Positions 29,699 to 40,995 of a stretch of 64,000 nt of DNA are shown piece by piece (the first letter of the stretch is position 1; each line of letters begins with the position of its first letter). Origin of the DNA: Cellulomonas sp. Y8 (GTDB lineage: Bacteria; Actinomycetota; Actinomycetes; Actinomycetales; Cellulomonadaceae); contig NZ_CP041203.1 of assembly GCF_008033115.1 (NCBI RefSeq), positions 3,224,001 through 3,288,000 of the forward strand, in the 5' to 3' direction. The notes under the pieces are model-generated. The model did not search any database, was not told the origin of the DNA, and saw only the letters and a list, made by a program, of their open reading frames with translations. The translations under genes were made by a program, and so were the position numbers.

Positions 29699-29790
29699 CG
29701 GACGACCCCGACCGTCCCGCGCGCAGCGTCGCTCGCGGTGACAGGGCGGGCCTCAGCGGACCGGTCGACGACGAGAAGCAGGAGCATCGC

Positions 29791-30885
29791 GTGAAGAAGA
29801 TCATCCGTGCGGCCGCCCTCACCGGGGCTGTCGCGCTCGCCCTCGCCGCCTGCGGCAGCGCGCCGGAGGAGTCCGACAGCACCGCCGGCGGCGGCGACAC
29901 CGGCGGCTCCGACTTCAAGGCCTGCATGGTCTCCGACTCGGGCGGCTTCGAGGACAAGTCCTTCAACCAGTCGGGCGCCGAGGGCCTCGACCGCGCGAAG
30001 TCCGAGCTGGGCATCGAGGAGGTCAAGGTCGAGTCGACCGCCGAGACCGACTTCACGCCGAACATCGACTCGCTGGTGCAGCAGGACTGCAACCTGATCA
30101 TCGGCGTCGGCTTCCTGCTCGAGGACCCGATCCAGGAGGCCGCCGAGGCCAACCCGGACATCGAGTTCGCGCTCATCGACTCCGCGTTCACCGACGCCGA
30201 CTTCAACCCGGTGACGCTGGACAACGCCAAGCCGCTGCTGTTCAACACGCAGGAGGCCGCGTACCTCGCCGGCTACGTCGCCGCGGGCACCTCCACCACC
30301 GGCACCGTCGCCACCTTCGGCGGCATCCAGCTCCCGTCGGTCTCGATCTTCATGGACGGCTTCGCCGACGGCGTCGCGAAGTACAACGAGGACAACGGCG
30401 CCGACGTCAAGGTCCTCGGCTGGGACAAGGAGGCCCAGACCGGGTCCTTCACCGGTGACTTCGAGAACCAGACCAACGGCCAGAACCTGGCCAAGGGCTT
30501 CATCGACCAGGGCGCGGACGTCATCATGCCCGTCGCCGGCCCGGTCGGCCTCGGTGCCGCCGCCGCCGCGCAGGAGGCCGGGGACGTCGCGATCGTCGGC
30601 GTCGACGCCGACTGGTTCGAGACCTCGCCCGACTACTCCTCGATCATCCTGACCTCGGTCATGAAGGAGATCGGCCAGGCCGTGTTCGACACGGTCAAGG
30701 AGGCCTCCGAGGGCAGCTTCTCCTCCGACCCGTACGTGGGCACCCTGGAGAACGAGGGCATCGGCATCGCGCCGTTCCACGACTTCGACGCGAAGGTGCC
30801 GGCCGAGGTCAAGACGGCCGTCGAGGACCTGAAGGCCCAGATCATCTCCGGTGACCTGGTCGTGGAGTCCCCGAGCCAGAACTGA
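29791..30885 (+). CDS. BMP-family lipoprotein, nucleoside ABC transporter binding protein
   Basis: Encodes 364 residues. Signal peptide MKKIIRAAALTGAVALALAACG with lipobox LAAC (Cys 21). The mature part has BMP/PnrA-fold motifs: SGGFEDKSFNQS, IIGVGFLLED, and FGGIQLPSVSIFMDGF. The family binds nucleosides, and genes for the ATPase and two permeases follow. A 14-bp perfect terminator lies just after it, so its level can exceed that of the membrane components. Confidence 0.92.
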   Translation: MKKIIRAAALTGAVALALAACGSAPEESDSTAGGGDTGGSDFKACMVSDSGGFEDKSFNQSGAEGLDRAKSELGIEEVKVESTAETDFTPNIDSLVQQDCNLIIGVGFLLEDPIQEAAEANPDIEFALIDSAFTDADFNPVTLDNAKPLLFNTQEAAYLAGYVAAGTSTTGTVATFGGIQLPSVSIFMDGFADGVAKYNEDNGADVKVLGWDKEAQTGSFTGDFENQTNGQNLAKGFIDQGADVIMPVAGPVGLGAAAAAQEAGDVAIVGVDADWFETSPDYSSIILTSVMKEIGQAVFDTVKEASEGSFSSDPYVGTLENEGIGIAPFHDFDAKVPAEVKTAVEDLKAQIISGDLVVESPSQN

Positions 30886-30897
30886 CACCAGCGCCGT

Positions 30898-30930
30898 GGT
30901 GGCCCGGGCAGGACGCCTGCCCGGGCCACC
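30898..30930 (+). terminator. Terminator hairpin between binding protein and ATPase
   Basis: GGTGGCCCGGGCAG (30898-30911) pairs perfectly with 30917-30930 around GACGC, starting 13 bp after the stop codon. Confidence 0.75.
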
Positions 30931-30988
30931 GCTGCGTTCACCCGCGCACCCGGGACCTTGCGGCTGTCTCCGGCCGTCCGGTTTGGCC

Positions 30989-30994
30989 TAGTGT
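30989..30994 (+). promoter_or_regulatory. Candidate -10 hexamer for ABC ATPase gene
   Basis: TAGTGT lies 36 bp before GTG 31031. It resembles the BMP promoter -10. Confidence 0.35.
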
Positions 30995-31030
30995 GCGCAG
31001 CGACACGATCGACCGAAGGAGCAGTCCCAC

Positions 31031-32607
<1,577 letters not shown>

Positions 32608-32611
<4 letters not shown>

Positions 32612-33891
32612 GCCAGGCGACCCCCGCCCCCGAGCAGCCGCCGGCCGGGTCCACCGCGCCGGCGCGCCGCGACGACGGCCTCGAGTCCCGCGCCCAGGGC
32701 GCGCTGCGGGAGATGCTGGAGAGCAGCTGGCTGGTGACGGTCGCCGCCCTGGTGCTCGCGCTCGTCATCTCCGGCGTGCTGATCGCGGCCGCCGACAGCG
32801 CCGTGCAGGACGCCGCGGGGTACTTCTTCGCGCGGCCGGCGGACTTCTTCTCGGCGGCCTGGGACGCCGTCTGGGGCGCCTACGTGGCGCTGTTCCAGGG
32901 CGCCGTCTTCGACCCGGGCGCCGCGACGTTCGCCCGCGGGATCCGCCCGATCACCGAGACGATGACCTGGTCCGTCCCGCTGATCCTCGCGGGCCTCGGC
33001 CTGGGCATCGGCTTCCGGGCCGGCATGTTCAACATCGGTGCGCAGGGCCAGATCATCCTCGGCGCGATCTTCGCCGGCTACATCGGCTTCGCCTGGGACC
33101 TGCCCCCCGTGCTGCACCTGCTGCTCGCGGTGATCGGCGGCGTCATCGGCGGCGGCCTGTGGGCCGGCATCGCCGGCTACCTCAAGGCCCGGACCGGGGC
33201 CAACGAGGTGATCGTCACGATCATGCTCAACAACATCGCGATCTACCTGGTGGGCTACCTGCTGACCACGTCGGCGTTCAAGCGCGGCGACAGCAACAAC
33301 CCGGTGTCGCCCCCGATCGCCGAGAACGCGCTGTACCCGCAGCTGCTCGGCCCGCAGTTCCGGCTGCACCTCGGCTTCGTCGTCGCGATCCTCGCCGCCG
33401 TGTTCGTCTGGTGGCTGATGAACCGGTCGACGATCGGGTTCGCGTTCCGCGCGGTCGGGTCCAACCCGAGCGCCGCCCGCACCGCGGGCATCAACGTCAA
33501 CCGCATGTACCTGCTGGTCATGCTCGTGGCCGGCGGCCTCGCCGGCATGGCGGGCACCGCGCAGGTGCTCGGGACCGAGAAGGTCCTCACCGCCGGCATC
33601 GCGGCCAGCTTCGGGTTCGACGCGATCACGGTCGCGCTGCTCGGCCGGTCCAAGCCGCTCGGCACCTTCTTCGCCGGCCTGCTGTTCGGCGCCCTGCGCG
33701 CCGGCGGGTTCGCGATGCAGTCCCGCACCGGCACGCCGATCGACATCGTGCTCGTCGTCCAGTCGCTCGTCGTGCTGTTCATCGCGGCGCCCCCGCTGGT
33801 GCGCGCGGTGTTCCGCCTCCCGTCCCCCCGCGGTCCCGGCGCCCAGCCGGCCGAGCTCGCCGCGCCCGTCGTCAAGGAGGCCGCCGCGTGA
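32608..33891 (+). CDS. Nucleoside ABC transporter permease 1
   Basis: Encodes 427 residues with about eight to ten membrane helices. It belongs to the BPD_transp_2 class (GMFNIGAQGQIILGAIFAGY; ANEVIVTIMLNNIA; AFRAVGSNPSAARTAGIN), the pattern of NupP-like permeases. Overlaps the ATPase by GTGA and the next permease by GTGA. The N-terminal 50 residues are cytosolic and charged. Confidence 0.9.
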
Positions 33892-35168
33892 GCGCCGTCG
33901 CCGCCCCCGCCCCCGCGCGCGCCGCGGCGGGCAAGCCGCTGCCGCCGATCTCGTACAAGGTGCCGATCGCCTACGGCGCCGTCGCCGCGGTCGCGCTGCT
34001 CCTGTTCGGCATCCTGCCCGCCTCGGGCCGGGAGACCTCGTTCACCATGTTCGCGCCGGGGGAGAACATCGCGTTCTCCGTCCCGTCCAAGCTCACCGCG
34101 ATCGTGCTCTGCCTGATCGCCCTCGGGCTCGCGGCCTGGTCGTTCCAGGCCGCGCGGACCCGCCGCAAGGTCGGCGTCTGGCTGCCCGCCGTCTACGCGG
34201 TCGCGCTGGTGTTCGCCCTGCTCACGTGGGCCGTGGCGGGCAAGGCGCAGCCGCTGCCCCTCACGAGCCTGCTGCAGGGGTCGCTGTTCCTCGCGGTTCC
34301 GCTGGTGTTCGGCGCCCTCGCCGGCCTGGTCAGCGAGCGGTCCGGCATCATCAACATCGCGATCGAGGGGCAGCTGCTGGCCGGCGCGTTCCTCGCCGCC
34401 GTGGTCGCGACCATCACGTCCAGCGCCTACGTCGGCCTGATCGCCGCGCCCATCGCCGGTGCCCTCGTCTCCGCCCTGCTCGTCGCGTTCGCGATCAAGT
34501 ACGTGGTCGACCAGATCATCGTCGGCGTCGTGCTCAACGTGCTGGTCGTGGGCATCACGAGCTACCTGTTCTCCACCGTGCTCAAGGAGAACGCCGACAC
34601 GCTGAACGCGCCGCCGCGCCTGCCGACGCTCGCGATCCCGGGGCTGTCGGACATCCCGATCATCGGCCCGGTGCTGTTCCGGCAGACGATCCTCGTGTAC
34701 CTCATGTACGTCGTGGTGATCGTGCTGCAGGTCCTGGTGTTCCGCAGCCGCTGGGGCCTGCGCATGCGGGCCGTCGGCGAGCACCCGAAGGCCGCCGACA
34801 CCGTCGGCATCAAGGTCAACCGCACCCGCGTGTGGAACACGCTGCTCGGCGGCGCCATCGCCGGCCTCGGCGGCGCGTTCTTCACGGTCGCGAACGGCCT
34901 GGCGTTCGGCAAGGAGATGACCGGCGGGAAGGGCTTCATCGCCCTCGCCGCGATGATCCTCGGCCGGTGGAGCCCGAAGGGCGCGCTGGCCGCGGCCCTG
35001 CTGTTCGGCTTCGCGGACAACCTGCAGGTGGTGCTCGGCATCATCGGCACGCCGATCCCGAGCCAGATCATGCTGATGACCCCGTACGTGGTGACGATCT
35101 TCGCGGTCGCCGGCCTGGTCGGCCGGGTGCGCGCGCCCGCCGCGGAGGGCATCGCCTACGTGAAGTGA
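33888..35168 (+). CDS. Nucleoside ABC transporter permease 2
   Basis: Encodes 426 residues, BPD_transp_2 class, about nine helices, paralogous to permease 1 (SGIINIAIEGQLLAGAFLAA; VVDQIIVGVVLNVLV; RAVGEHPKAADTVGIKVN). The GTG start overlaps the previous stop. A hairpin terminator begins 7 bp after its stop, separating the importer from cdd-deoA. Confidence 0.9.
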   Translation: MSAVAAPAPARAAAGKPLPPISYKVPIAYGAVAAVALLLFGILPASGRETSFTMFAPGENIAFSVPSKLTAIVLCLIALGLAAWSFQAARTRRKVGVWLPAVYAVALVFALLTWAVAGKAQPLPLTSLLQGSLFLAVPLVFGALAGLVSERSGIINIAIEGQLLAGAFLAAVVATITSSAYVGLIAAPIAGALVSALLVAFAIKYVVDQIIVGVVLNVLVVGITSYLFSTVLKENADTLNAPPRLPTLAIPGLSDIPIIGPVLFRQTILVYLMYVVVIVLQVLVFRSRWGLRMRAVGEHPKAADTVGIKVNRTRVWNTLLGGAIAGLGGAFFTVANGLAFGKEMTGGKGFIALAAMILGRWSPKGALAAALLFGFADNLQVVLGIIGTPIPSQIMLMTPYVVTIFAVAGLVGRVRAPAAEGIAYVK

Positions 35169-35174
35169 GCACGT

Positions 35175-35213
35175 CACGACCGCCGTCGCCCGCGCAGGGC
35201 GGCGGCGGTCGTG
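35175..35213 (+). terminator. Terminator hairpin after ABC permease 2
   Basis: CACGACCGCCGTCGCC pairs with GGCGGCGGCGGTCGTG over 16 positions with one G-T wobble; outer CGTGAAG (35158-35164) and CTTCACG (35214-35220) may extend it. Confidence 0.7.
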
Positions 35214-35291
35214 CTTCACGGGCACACTCGGGAGCGTCCGAGCAGGTGCCGTGAGACGCCCCGGTCACCCGGGGAGAACAGGAGACCGGCT

Positions 35292-35692
35292 GTGCCGGAG
35301 ATCGACTGGGACGCCCTGCGTGCCGCCGCCACCGAGGTGATGCACCGCGCGTACGTCCCGTACTCGAAGTTCCCCGTCGGCGTCGCGGCGCTGGTGGACG
35401 ACGGCCGCGTGGTCGTCGGCTGCAACGTCGAGAACGCCTCCTACGGCCTGACCCTGTGCGCCGAGTGCGCGCTCGTGTCCGGGCTGCACGTGTCCGGCGG
35501 CGGGCGCCTCGTGGCGTTCGCCTGCGTGGACGCCCACGGGAACGCCCTCATGCCGTGCGGCCGCTGCCGCCAGCTCCTCTGGGAGCACGGGGGTCCCGAC
35601 CTGCTCGTCGACACGGTGAGCGGGATCAAGCCGATGACCGAGGTGCTGCCCGACGCGTTCGGGCCGTCCGACCTGGTCGAGAGGAAGTCGCA

Positions 35693-35696
<4 letters not shown>
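35292..35696 (+). CDS. cdd: Cytidine deaminase
   Basis: Encodes 134 residues, the tetrameric short form. VPYSKFPVGVAAL, NVENASYG, the CAECAL catalytic Glu and Zn-Cys motif, and PCGRCRQ with two more zinc cysteines. It converts cytidine/deoxycytidine to uridine forms for DeoA. GTG 35292 follows AGGAGA at 35280-35285. Overlaps deoA by GTGA. Confidence 0.95.
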
Positions 35697-36985
<1,289 letters not shown>

Positions 36986-36995
36986 GCGGCGCGGC

Positions 36996-37029
36996 GAGGC
37001 CCCGCAGCGCACGCGCGCTGCGGGGCCTC
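36996..37029 (+). terminator. Terminator hairpin after deoA
   Basis: GAGGCCCCGCAGCGC (36996-37010) pairs perfectly with 37015-37029 around ACGC. Confidence 0.8.
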
Positions 37030-37166
37030 TCCGTACCGTCCAGGTCGCCGAGCGGGCAGCATATGTCCCTTCCGGGCCCGCGGTGGGGACATCGAGTGCC
37101 CACTCGACGAGGGGCGGACGGGTCGGTCGGGTGAGAATGGACGTTTGGCCGGAGAGGGGAGCGGGC

Positions 37167-38159
37167 GTGGGCGCGCGATCGGGGTGGCGCAGCGGGCAGC
37201 TGACGACGGTGCTGCGGGGGCTGCGTGGGCGGCTGGTGCCGCCGGCTCCGGGCGGCGGGGACGCCCGCGCCGCGGCCGACCGGACGGGCGGCCCGGCGGC
37301 GTCCCGCGTCGACGGCGTCGCGCTCGCCGCGGCCGCGGCCCGCGGCGCGCTGCCCGCGGACGCCCTCGACGGCCTGGACGCCCGGCGGCGCGCGCAGGTG
37401 CTCGCCCCGCTCGACGTGCCCGCCGGCCGCACGGTGCGCTGGGGCACCGCCGCCGCCCGCCAGGTCGACGGCACCACGTGCGGCGCGGCCGTGCTCGCCC
37501 TGCTCGCGGCCGCCGGCGACCCGCGGCTCGCGCTCTGGCTCGTGACCGGGCGGCTGCCCGAGGGGTCGCGCCCGCCCGAGCTCGCCGGCCTGGACCTGCC
37601 CGAGCCCGCCGACCCGCACCACCCCGACGCCCCGACCTGGTTCCGCACCCCGGACGGCCGGGTCGTGCACGCCTCGGCCACCGGGGAGGAGGCCGCGGCG
37701 GCGCGCTGGGGGCTGCTCCAGGCGGCGCTGCACCGGCGCAGCACGGCCCGGGGGCTCCTCGGCGTCCTGCCGTGGCCGCGCTCGCTCGGCACACCGCCGT
37801 GGGGCGCCGCGCGCCTGGCCCGGTTCCCGGGTGTGCGGTATCGGTCGGTGCTGGTCGACGACACCCGGACCGCGGAGGTCGACGACCTGCTCGCGCGGGT
37901 CGACCACGCGCTGGACCGCGGGATCCCCGTGCCGCTGTACTCGGGCGGCGACCTGTCGGGCGGCCTCGGGGCCGCGGTCCCGCGGCACGTGGTCCTGGCC
38001 GTCGGGCGCTCGGGCGACGGCTACCGGGTCTACGAGCCGGGGGCCGGGGCGGTGCTGCCGCTGCCACGCGCGGCGCTGCGCTCCCCGTCCGGCCCGGTGC
38101 CGGCGCTCGGACACTGGACCCACCTGGCCTGGGCGCTCCTCCCGACCCCGGCCCGCTGA
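37167..38159 (+). CDS. Papain-like (C39-type fold) peptidase-like protein
   Basis: Encodes 330 residues from GTG 37167, preferred because GAGAGGGGA sits at the right distance; upstream in-frame ATG 37137 is possible. It has a cysteine-peptidase pattern: VDGTTCGAAVLALL (Cys nucleophile), RHVVLAVGRSGDGY (His) and YEPGAG, in C39-like order, without a signal peptide or membrane helix. No partner is evident between the salvage genes deoA and add. Peptidase action is inferred only. Confidence 0.6.
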   Translation: MGARSGWRSGQLTTVLRGLRGRLVPPAPGGGDARAAADRTGGPAASRVDGVALAAAAARGALPADALDGLDARRRAQVLAPLDVPAGRTVRWGTAAARQVDGTTCGAAVLALLAAAGDPRLALWLVTGRLPEGSRPPELAGLDLPEPADPHHPDAPTWFRTPDGRVVHASATGEEAAAARWGLLQAALHRRSTARGLLGVLPWPRSLGTPPWGAARLARFPGVRYRSVLVDDTRTAEVDDLLARVDHALDRGIPVPLYSGGDLSGGLGAAVPRHVVLAVGRSGDGYRVYEPGAGAVLPLPRAALRSPSGPVPALGHWTHLAWALLPTPAR

Positions 38160-38361
38160 CGCCGCGGCCGCTCGTCCGCGTGGCCGAGGTTGCGCAACCC
38201 GTCGGTTTCAGACGACGCGAGGCCCGGGCCCCCGGGGGCGCGCGTGCCCGGCCCGTGGAGCGGGCGGGCGTTCGCGCACGGCGATCCCGGCCGGCCTGGC
38301 GGGACGCGCGGGTCGGGGACACGATGGGGGAGTACCCCTGCCGCCGACCGGAGGAGTGGCC

Positions 38362-38583
38362 ATGAGCACCGTTCCCGGCGACCGGACCTGGCGCGACGCC
38401 GGGCTCGTCGAGCCCGCGCTGACCGACCTGCCGGAGGTCCGGCCCGACGACGACAGCGACGCCCGCGACGGCGCCTACGAGCCCGACGACCCCCGACCCG
38501 ACCTGGTCGGCGAGGCCGACCCGGGCGACGTCGCCGAGCAGAAGACCCCCGTCCCCGAGGACGAGCGCGACGACTACCCCTGA
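38362..38583 (+). CDS. Small acidic hypothetical protein
   Basis: Seventy-three residues after a GGAGGAG ribosome site, ATG 38362. Very rich in Asp/Glu/Pro ([30 protein letters not shown]), so probably disordered. No domain recognised. Ends 83 bp before add. Confidence 0.65.
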   Translation: MSTVPGDRTWRDAGLVEPALTDLPEVRPDDDSDARDGAYEPDDPRPDLVGEADPGDVAEQKTPVPEDERDDYP

Positions 38584-38654
38584 GGTCTCCCGCGCCGCGG
38601 ACGGGCCACCCGGGCGCCCGGCTCCCCGATGCGGGGTTCCGGGCACCCGGCCAC

Positions 38655-38660
38655 TACGGT
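38655..38660 (+). promoter_or_regulatory. -10 hexamer (TACGGT), leaderless add
   Basis: TACGGT ends 6 nt before ATG 38667. Confidence 0.5.
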
Positions 38661-38666
38661 GGGCGC

Positions 38667-39758
38667 ATGACCGTGACCTTCGAGCAGATCGTCGCGCTGC
38701 CCAAGGTCCTGCTGCACGACCACCTCGACGGGGGCGTGCGCGCGCAGACCGTCGTGGAGCTCGCGGAGAAGGTCGGGCACGAGCTGCCGACGACCGACCC
38801 GGGCGCGCTGGCGGCCTGGTTCCGGGACGCCGCGGACAGCGGCAGCCTCGAGGCGTACATCGCGACGTTCAGCCACACCCTGGCCGTCATGCAGCGGCCC
38901 AAGGCCCTGCGCCGGGTCGCGCGCGAGGCGGTGCTGGACCTGGCCGCCGACGGCGTCGTGTACGTCGAGGAGCGGTTCGCCCCCGAGCTGCACCAGGAGG
39001 GCGGGCTGTCGCTCCAGCAGGCCGTGGACGCCGTCCTGGAGGGGCTCGCCGAGGGCGAGGCCGAGGCCGCCGCGGACGGCCGCCCGATCCGTGCCCGCCT
39101 GCTGCTGTGCGCCATGCGCCAGTCCGACCGCGCCGACGAGATCGCCGCCCTGGCGCTCGCCAACCGGGACCGCGGCGTCGTCGGCTTCGACATCGCCGGG
39201 CCCGAGGCGGGCTTCCCGGCGAGCGCCCTGGGCGCCGCCTTCGCGCAGCTGCGTACCGCCCGTTCCCCGTGACCGTGCACGCCGGCGAGGCCGCGGGCCG
39301 CGACTCGATGGACGAGGCGGTCGACGTGGGCGCCCTGCGCCTGGGCCACGGCGTGCGGCTGGTCGACGACATCCGGCACGACGACGACGGCGCGCCGGTG
39401 CTGGGCCGCCTGGCGCACTGGGTCCGGGACCGCGGCATCGCCCTCGAGGTGTGCCCGACGTCGAACCTGCAGACCGGTGCCGCCGCGTCGATCGCCGAGC
39501 ACCCGGTCACGACCCTGCTGCGGCTGGGGTTCGCCGTCACGGTGAACACCGACAACCGCCTGCAGTCCCGCACCGGCCTCAGCCGCGAGCTGCACCTGCT
39601 CGTCACCGAGGCGGGCTGGACCCTCGACGACGTGCGGACGGTCACCCTGACCGCCGCCCGCCACGCGTTCGTCCACGCGGACGAGCGCCAGGACCTCATC
39701 GACCGGGTCATCGTCCCCCGGTCACGCACCGACCGGAACAGGAAGGCACCGCGCATGA
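38667..39758 (+). pseudogene. add: Adenosine deaminase, two compensating frame breaks
   Basis: [23 protein letters not shown] carries the zinc HxH near residue 16. The frame is lost near 39250-39255 (AFAQLR then TARSP and stop 39272). The next frame continues [34 protein letters not shown] and VNTDNRL, all ADA catalytic blocks. A second shift in C5 (39714-39718) would restore VIVPGHAPTG and a TGA (39756-39758) overlapping the deoC ATG. Otherwise the frame fuses to deoC. Net length is 1092 nt, 363 residues, normal for ADA. It converts adenosine to inosine for PunA. Confidence 0.9.
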
Positions 39759-40429
39759 CCCAGTCCCTCGACGCCGCCGCGCTGGCGCAGTTCGTCGACC
39801 ACACGCTGCTCAAGCCCGAGGCGACCCGCGCGGACGTCGAGGCGCTCGTGACGGAGGGCGCGTCGCTCGGCGTGTACTCCGTGTGCGTCTCGCCGTCGTT
39901 CCTGCCGCTGGACGCGCAGGGCCTCAAGATCGCCACCGTGTGCGGCTTCCCCTCGGGCAAGCACCACAGCGACGTCAAGGCCGCCGAGGCCGCCCGCTCC
40001 GTCGCCGACGGCGCGGACGAGGTCGACATGGTCATCGACGTCGGTGCCGCCAAGGAGGGCCGGTTCGCCGACGTGCAGGCCGACATCGCTGCCGTGCGCG
40101 CCGCCACCCCGGCGCCCGTCGTGCTCAAGGTCATCATCGAGTCGGCCGCGCTGAGCGACCACGAGATCGTCGAGGTCTGCCGGGCCGCCGAGGCCGCGGG
40201 CGCCGACTTCGTGAAGACCTCGACCGGCTTCCACCCCGCCGGCGGCGCCTCCGTGCACGCCGTCGAGATCATGAACGCCACGGTCGGCGGTCGCCTCGGC
40301 ATCAAGGCCTCGGGCGGCATCCGCACCACGGCCGACGCCCTCGCGATGATCGAGGCGGGCGCGACCCGGCTCGGCCTGTCCGGCACCGCCGCGGTGCTCG
40401 GCGGCTTCGAGGCGGACGGCGGGTACTGA
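39755..40429 (+). CDS. deoC: Deoxyribose-phosphate aldolase
   Basis: Encodes 224 residues of the class I aldolase TIM barrel. DHTLLKPEA at the start, [21 protein letters not shown] and the Schiff-base lysine in DFVKTSTGF, then [11 protein letters not shown]. It splits deoxyribose-5-phosphate to acetaldehyde and glyceraldehyde-3-phosphate. ATG overlaps the expected add stop. AGGAAGG precedes it. Confidence 0.95.
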   Translation: MTQSLDAAALAQFVDHTLLKPEATRADVEALVTEGASLGVYSVCVSPSFLPLDAQGLKIATVCGFPSGKHHSDVKAAEAARSVADGADEVDMVIDVGAAKEGRFADVQADIAAVRAATPAPVVLKVIIESAALSDHEIVEVCRAAEAAGADFVKTSTGFHPAGGASVHAVEIMNATVGGRLGIKASGGIRTTADALAMIEAGATRLGLSGTAAVLGGFEADGGY

Positions 40430-40456
40430 GCCCCGGCGCGCACGCGCACGCTCGAG

Positions 40457-40495
40457 CGACGGCCCGTCACCCCGGCAGCGGGGGGCGGGCCGTCG
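40457..40495 (+). terminator. Terminator hairpin after deoC
   Basis: CGACGGCCCG (40457-40466) pairs with CGGGCCGTCG (40486-40495); an inner CCCC/GGGG stem extends it. Confidence 0.65.
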
Positions 40496-40527
40496 GCGCG
40501 TCCGGGGCCGACGCGGGTGGAATGCGG

Positions 40528-40878
40528 TCAGGGTGCCGCGGCCGCGTGCGCCGCCCACCCCGCGGCGCCCACGGCGAGGGGCAGCAGCCACGCCGCACGG
40601 GGCCACCGGCGGCCGAGCAGGACCGCGAGTGCCGCCGCCCCGGCCGCCGCGGCCAGCAGCGCGCCGGTGAGGCGCAGCCCGTGCGCCCGTGCGCCCCCGG
40701 CCGAGCACCACCAGGGCACCGGGAGCACCGCCGGGCACATCAGGTCCGGCGGCAGTCCCAGAACCGCGGGCCACAGCGCCGCGACGCCCGCCCCGGCGAC
40801 GAGGGCGATCGCGAGCAGCGGCCCGGCGACCGCACGCGCGGCGGCGGTCCGAGCGGCGGCGGGGGTCGCGCTGTCCAC
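40528..40878 (-). CDS. Small polytopic membrane protein, hypothetical
   Basis: Encodes 116 residues from GTG 40878, with three to four hydrophobic segments (GPLLAIALVAGAGVAALWPA; LTGALLAAAAGAAALAVLLG; AWLLPLAVGAAGWAAHAAAA). Cys-containing loop CPAVLPVPWWCSAGG. Preceded by a leaderless-type hexamer. No family recognised. Confidence 0.6.
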   Translation of the reverse strand: MDSATPAAARTAAARAVAGPLLAIALVAGAGVAALWPAVLGLPPDLMCPAVLPVPWWCSAGGARAHGLRLTGALLAAAAGAAALAVLLGRRWPRAAWLLPLAVGAAGWAAHAAAAP

Positions 40879-40884
40879 ACCGGC

Positions 40885-40890
40885 ACCGTA
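40885..40890 (-). promoter_or_regulatory. -10 hexamer (TACGGT) of the 116-residue membrane protein
   Basis: TACGGT on the minus strand ends 6 nt before GTG 40878. Confidence 0.45.
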
Positions 40891-40934
40891 GCGGGGCGGT
40901 CCGGTGCGGCGGGCGCCGTGCGCACCGACGACGA

Positions 40935-40963
40935 CGGCCCGCCCCCGATCGGGGGACGGGCCG
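40935..40963 (-). terminator. Terminator hairpin after phosphomutase
   Basis: CGGCCCG-CCCCC-GATC-GGGGG-A-CGGGCCG: 13 pairs with one bulge, about 33 bp beyond the phosphomutase stop. Confidence 0.65.
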
Positions 40964-40995
40964 CTACCTCGTCCCGCCGCCGAGGCGGCAGGTCG

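Noticed and set aside
29700..29790. Purine riboswitch in the leader of the BMP gene
   Set aside because: No conserved purine-aptamer core could be matched, and the leader is short.
39107..40429. Add-DeoC bifunctional enzyme
   Set aside because: A one-base change in a C5 run gives a normal add stop overlapping deoC; no other sign of a designed fusion.
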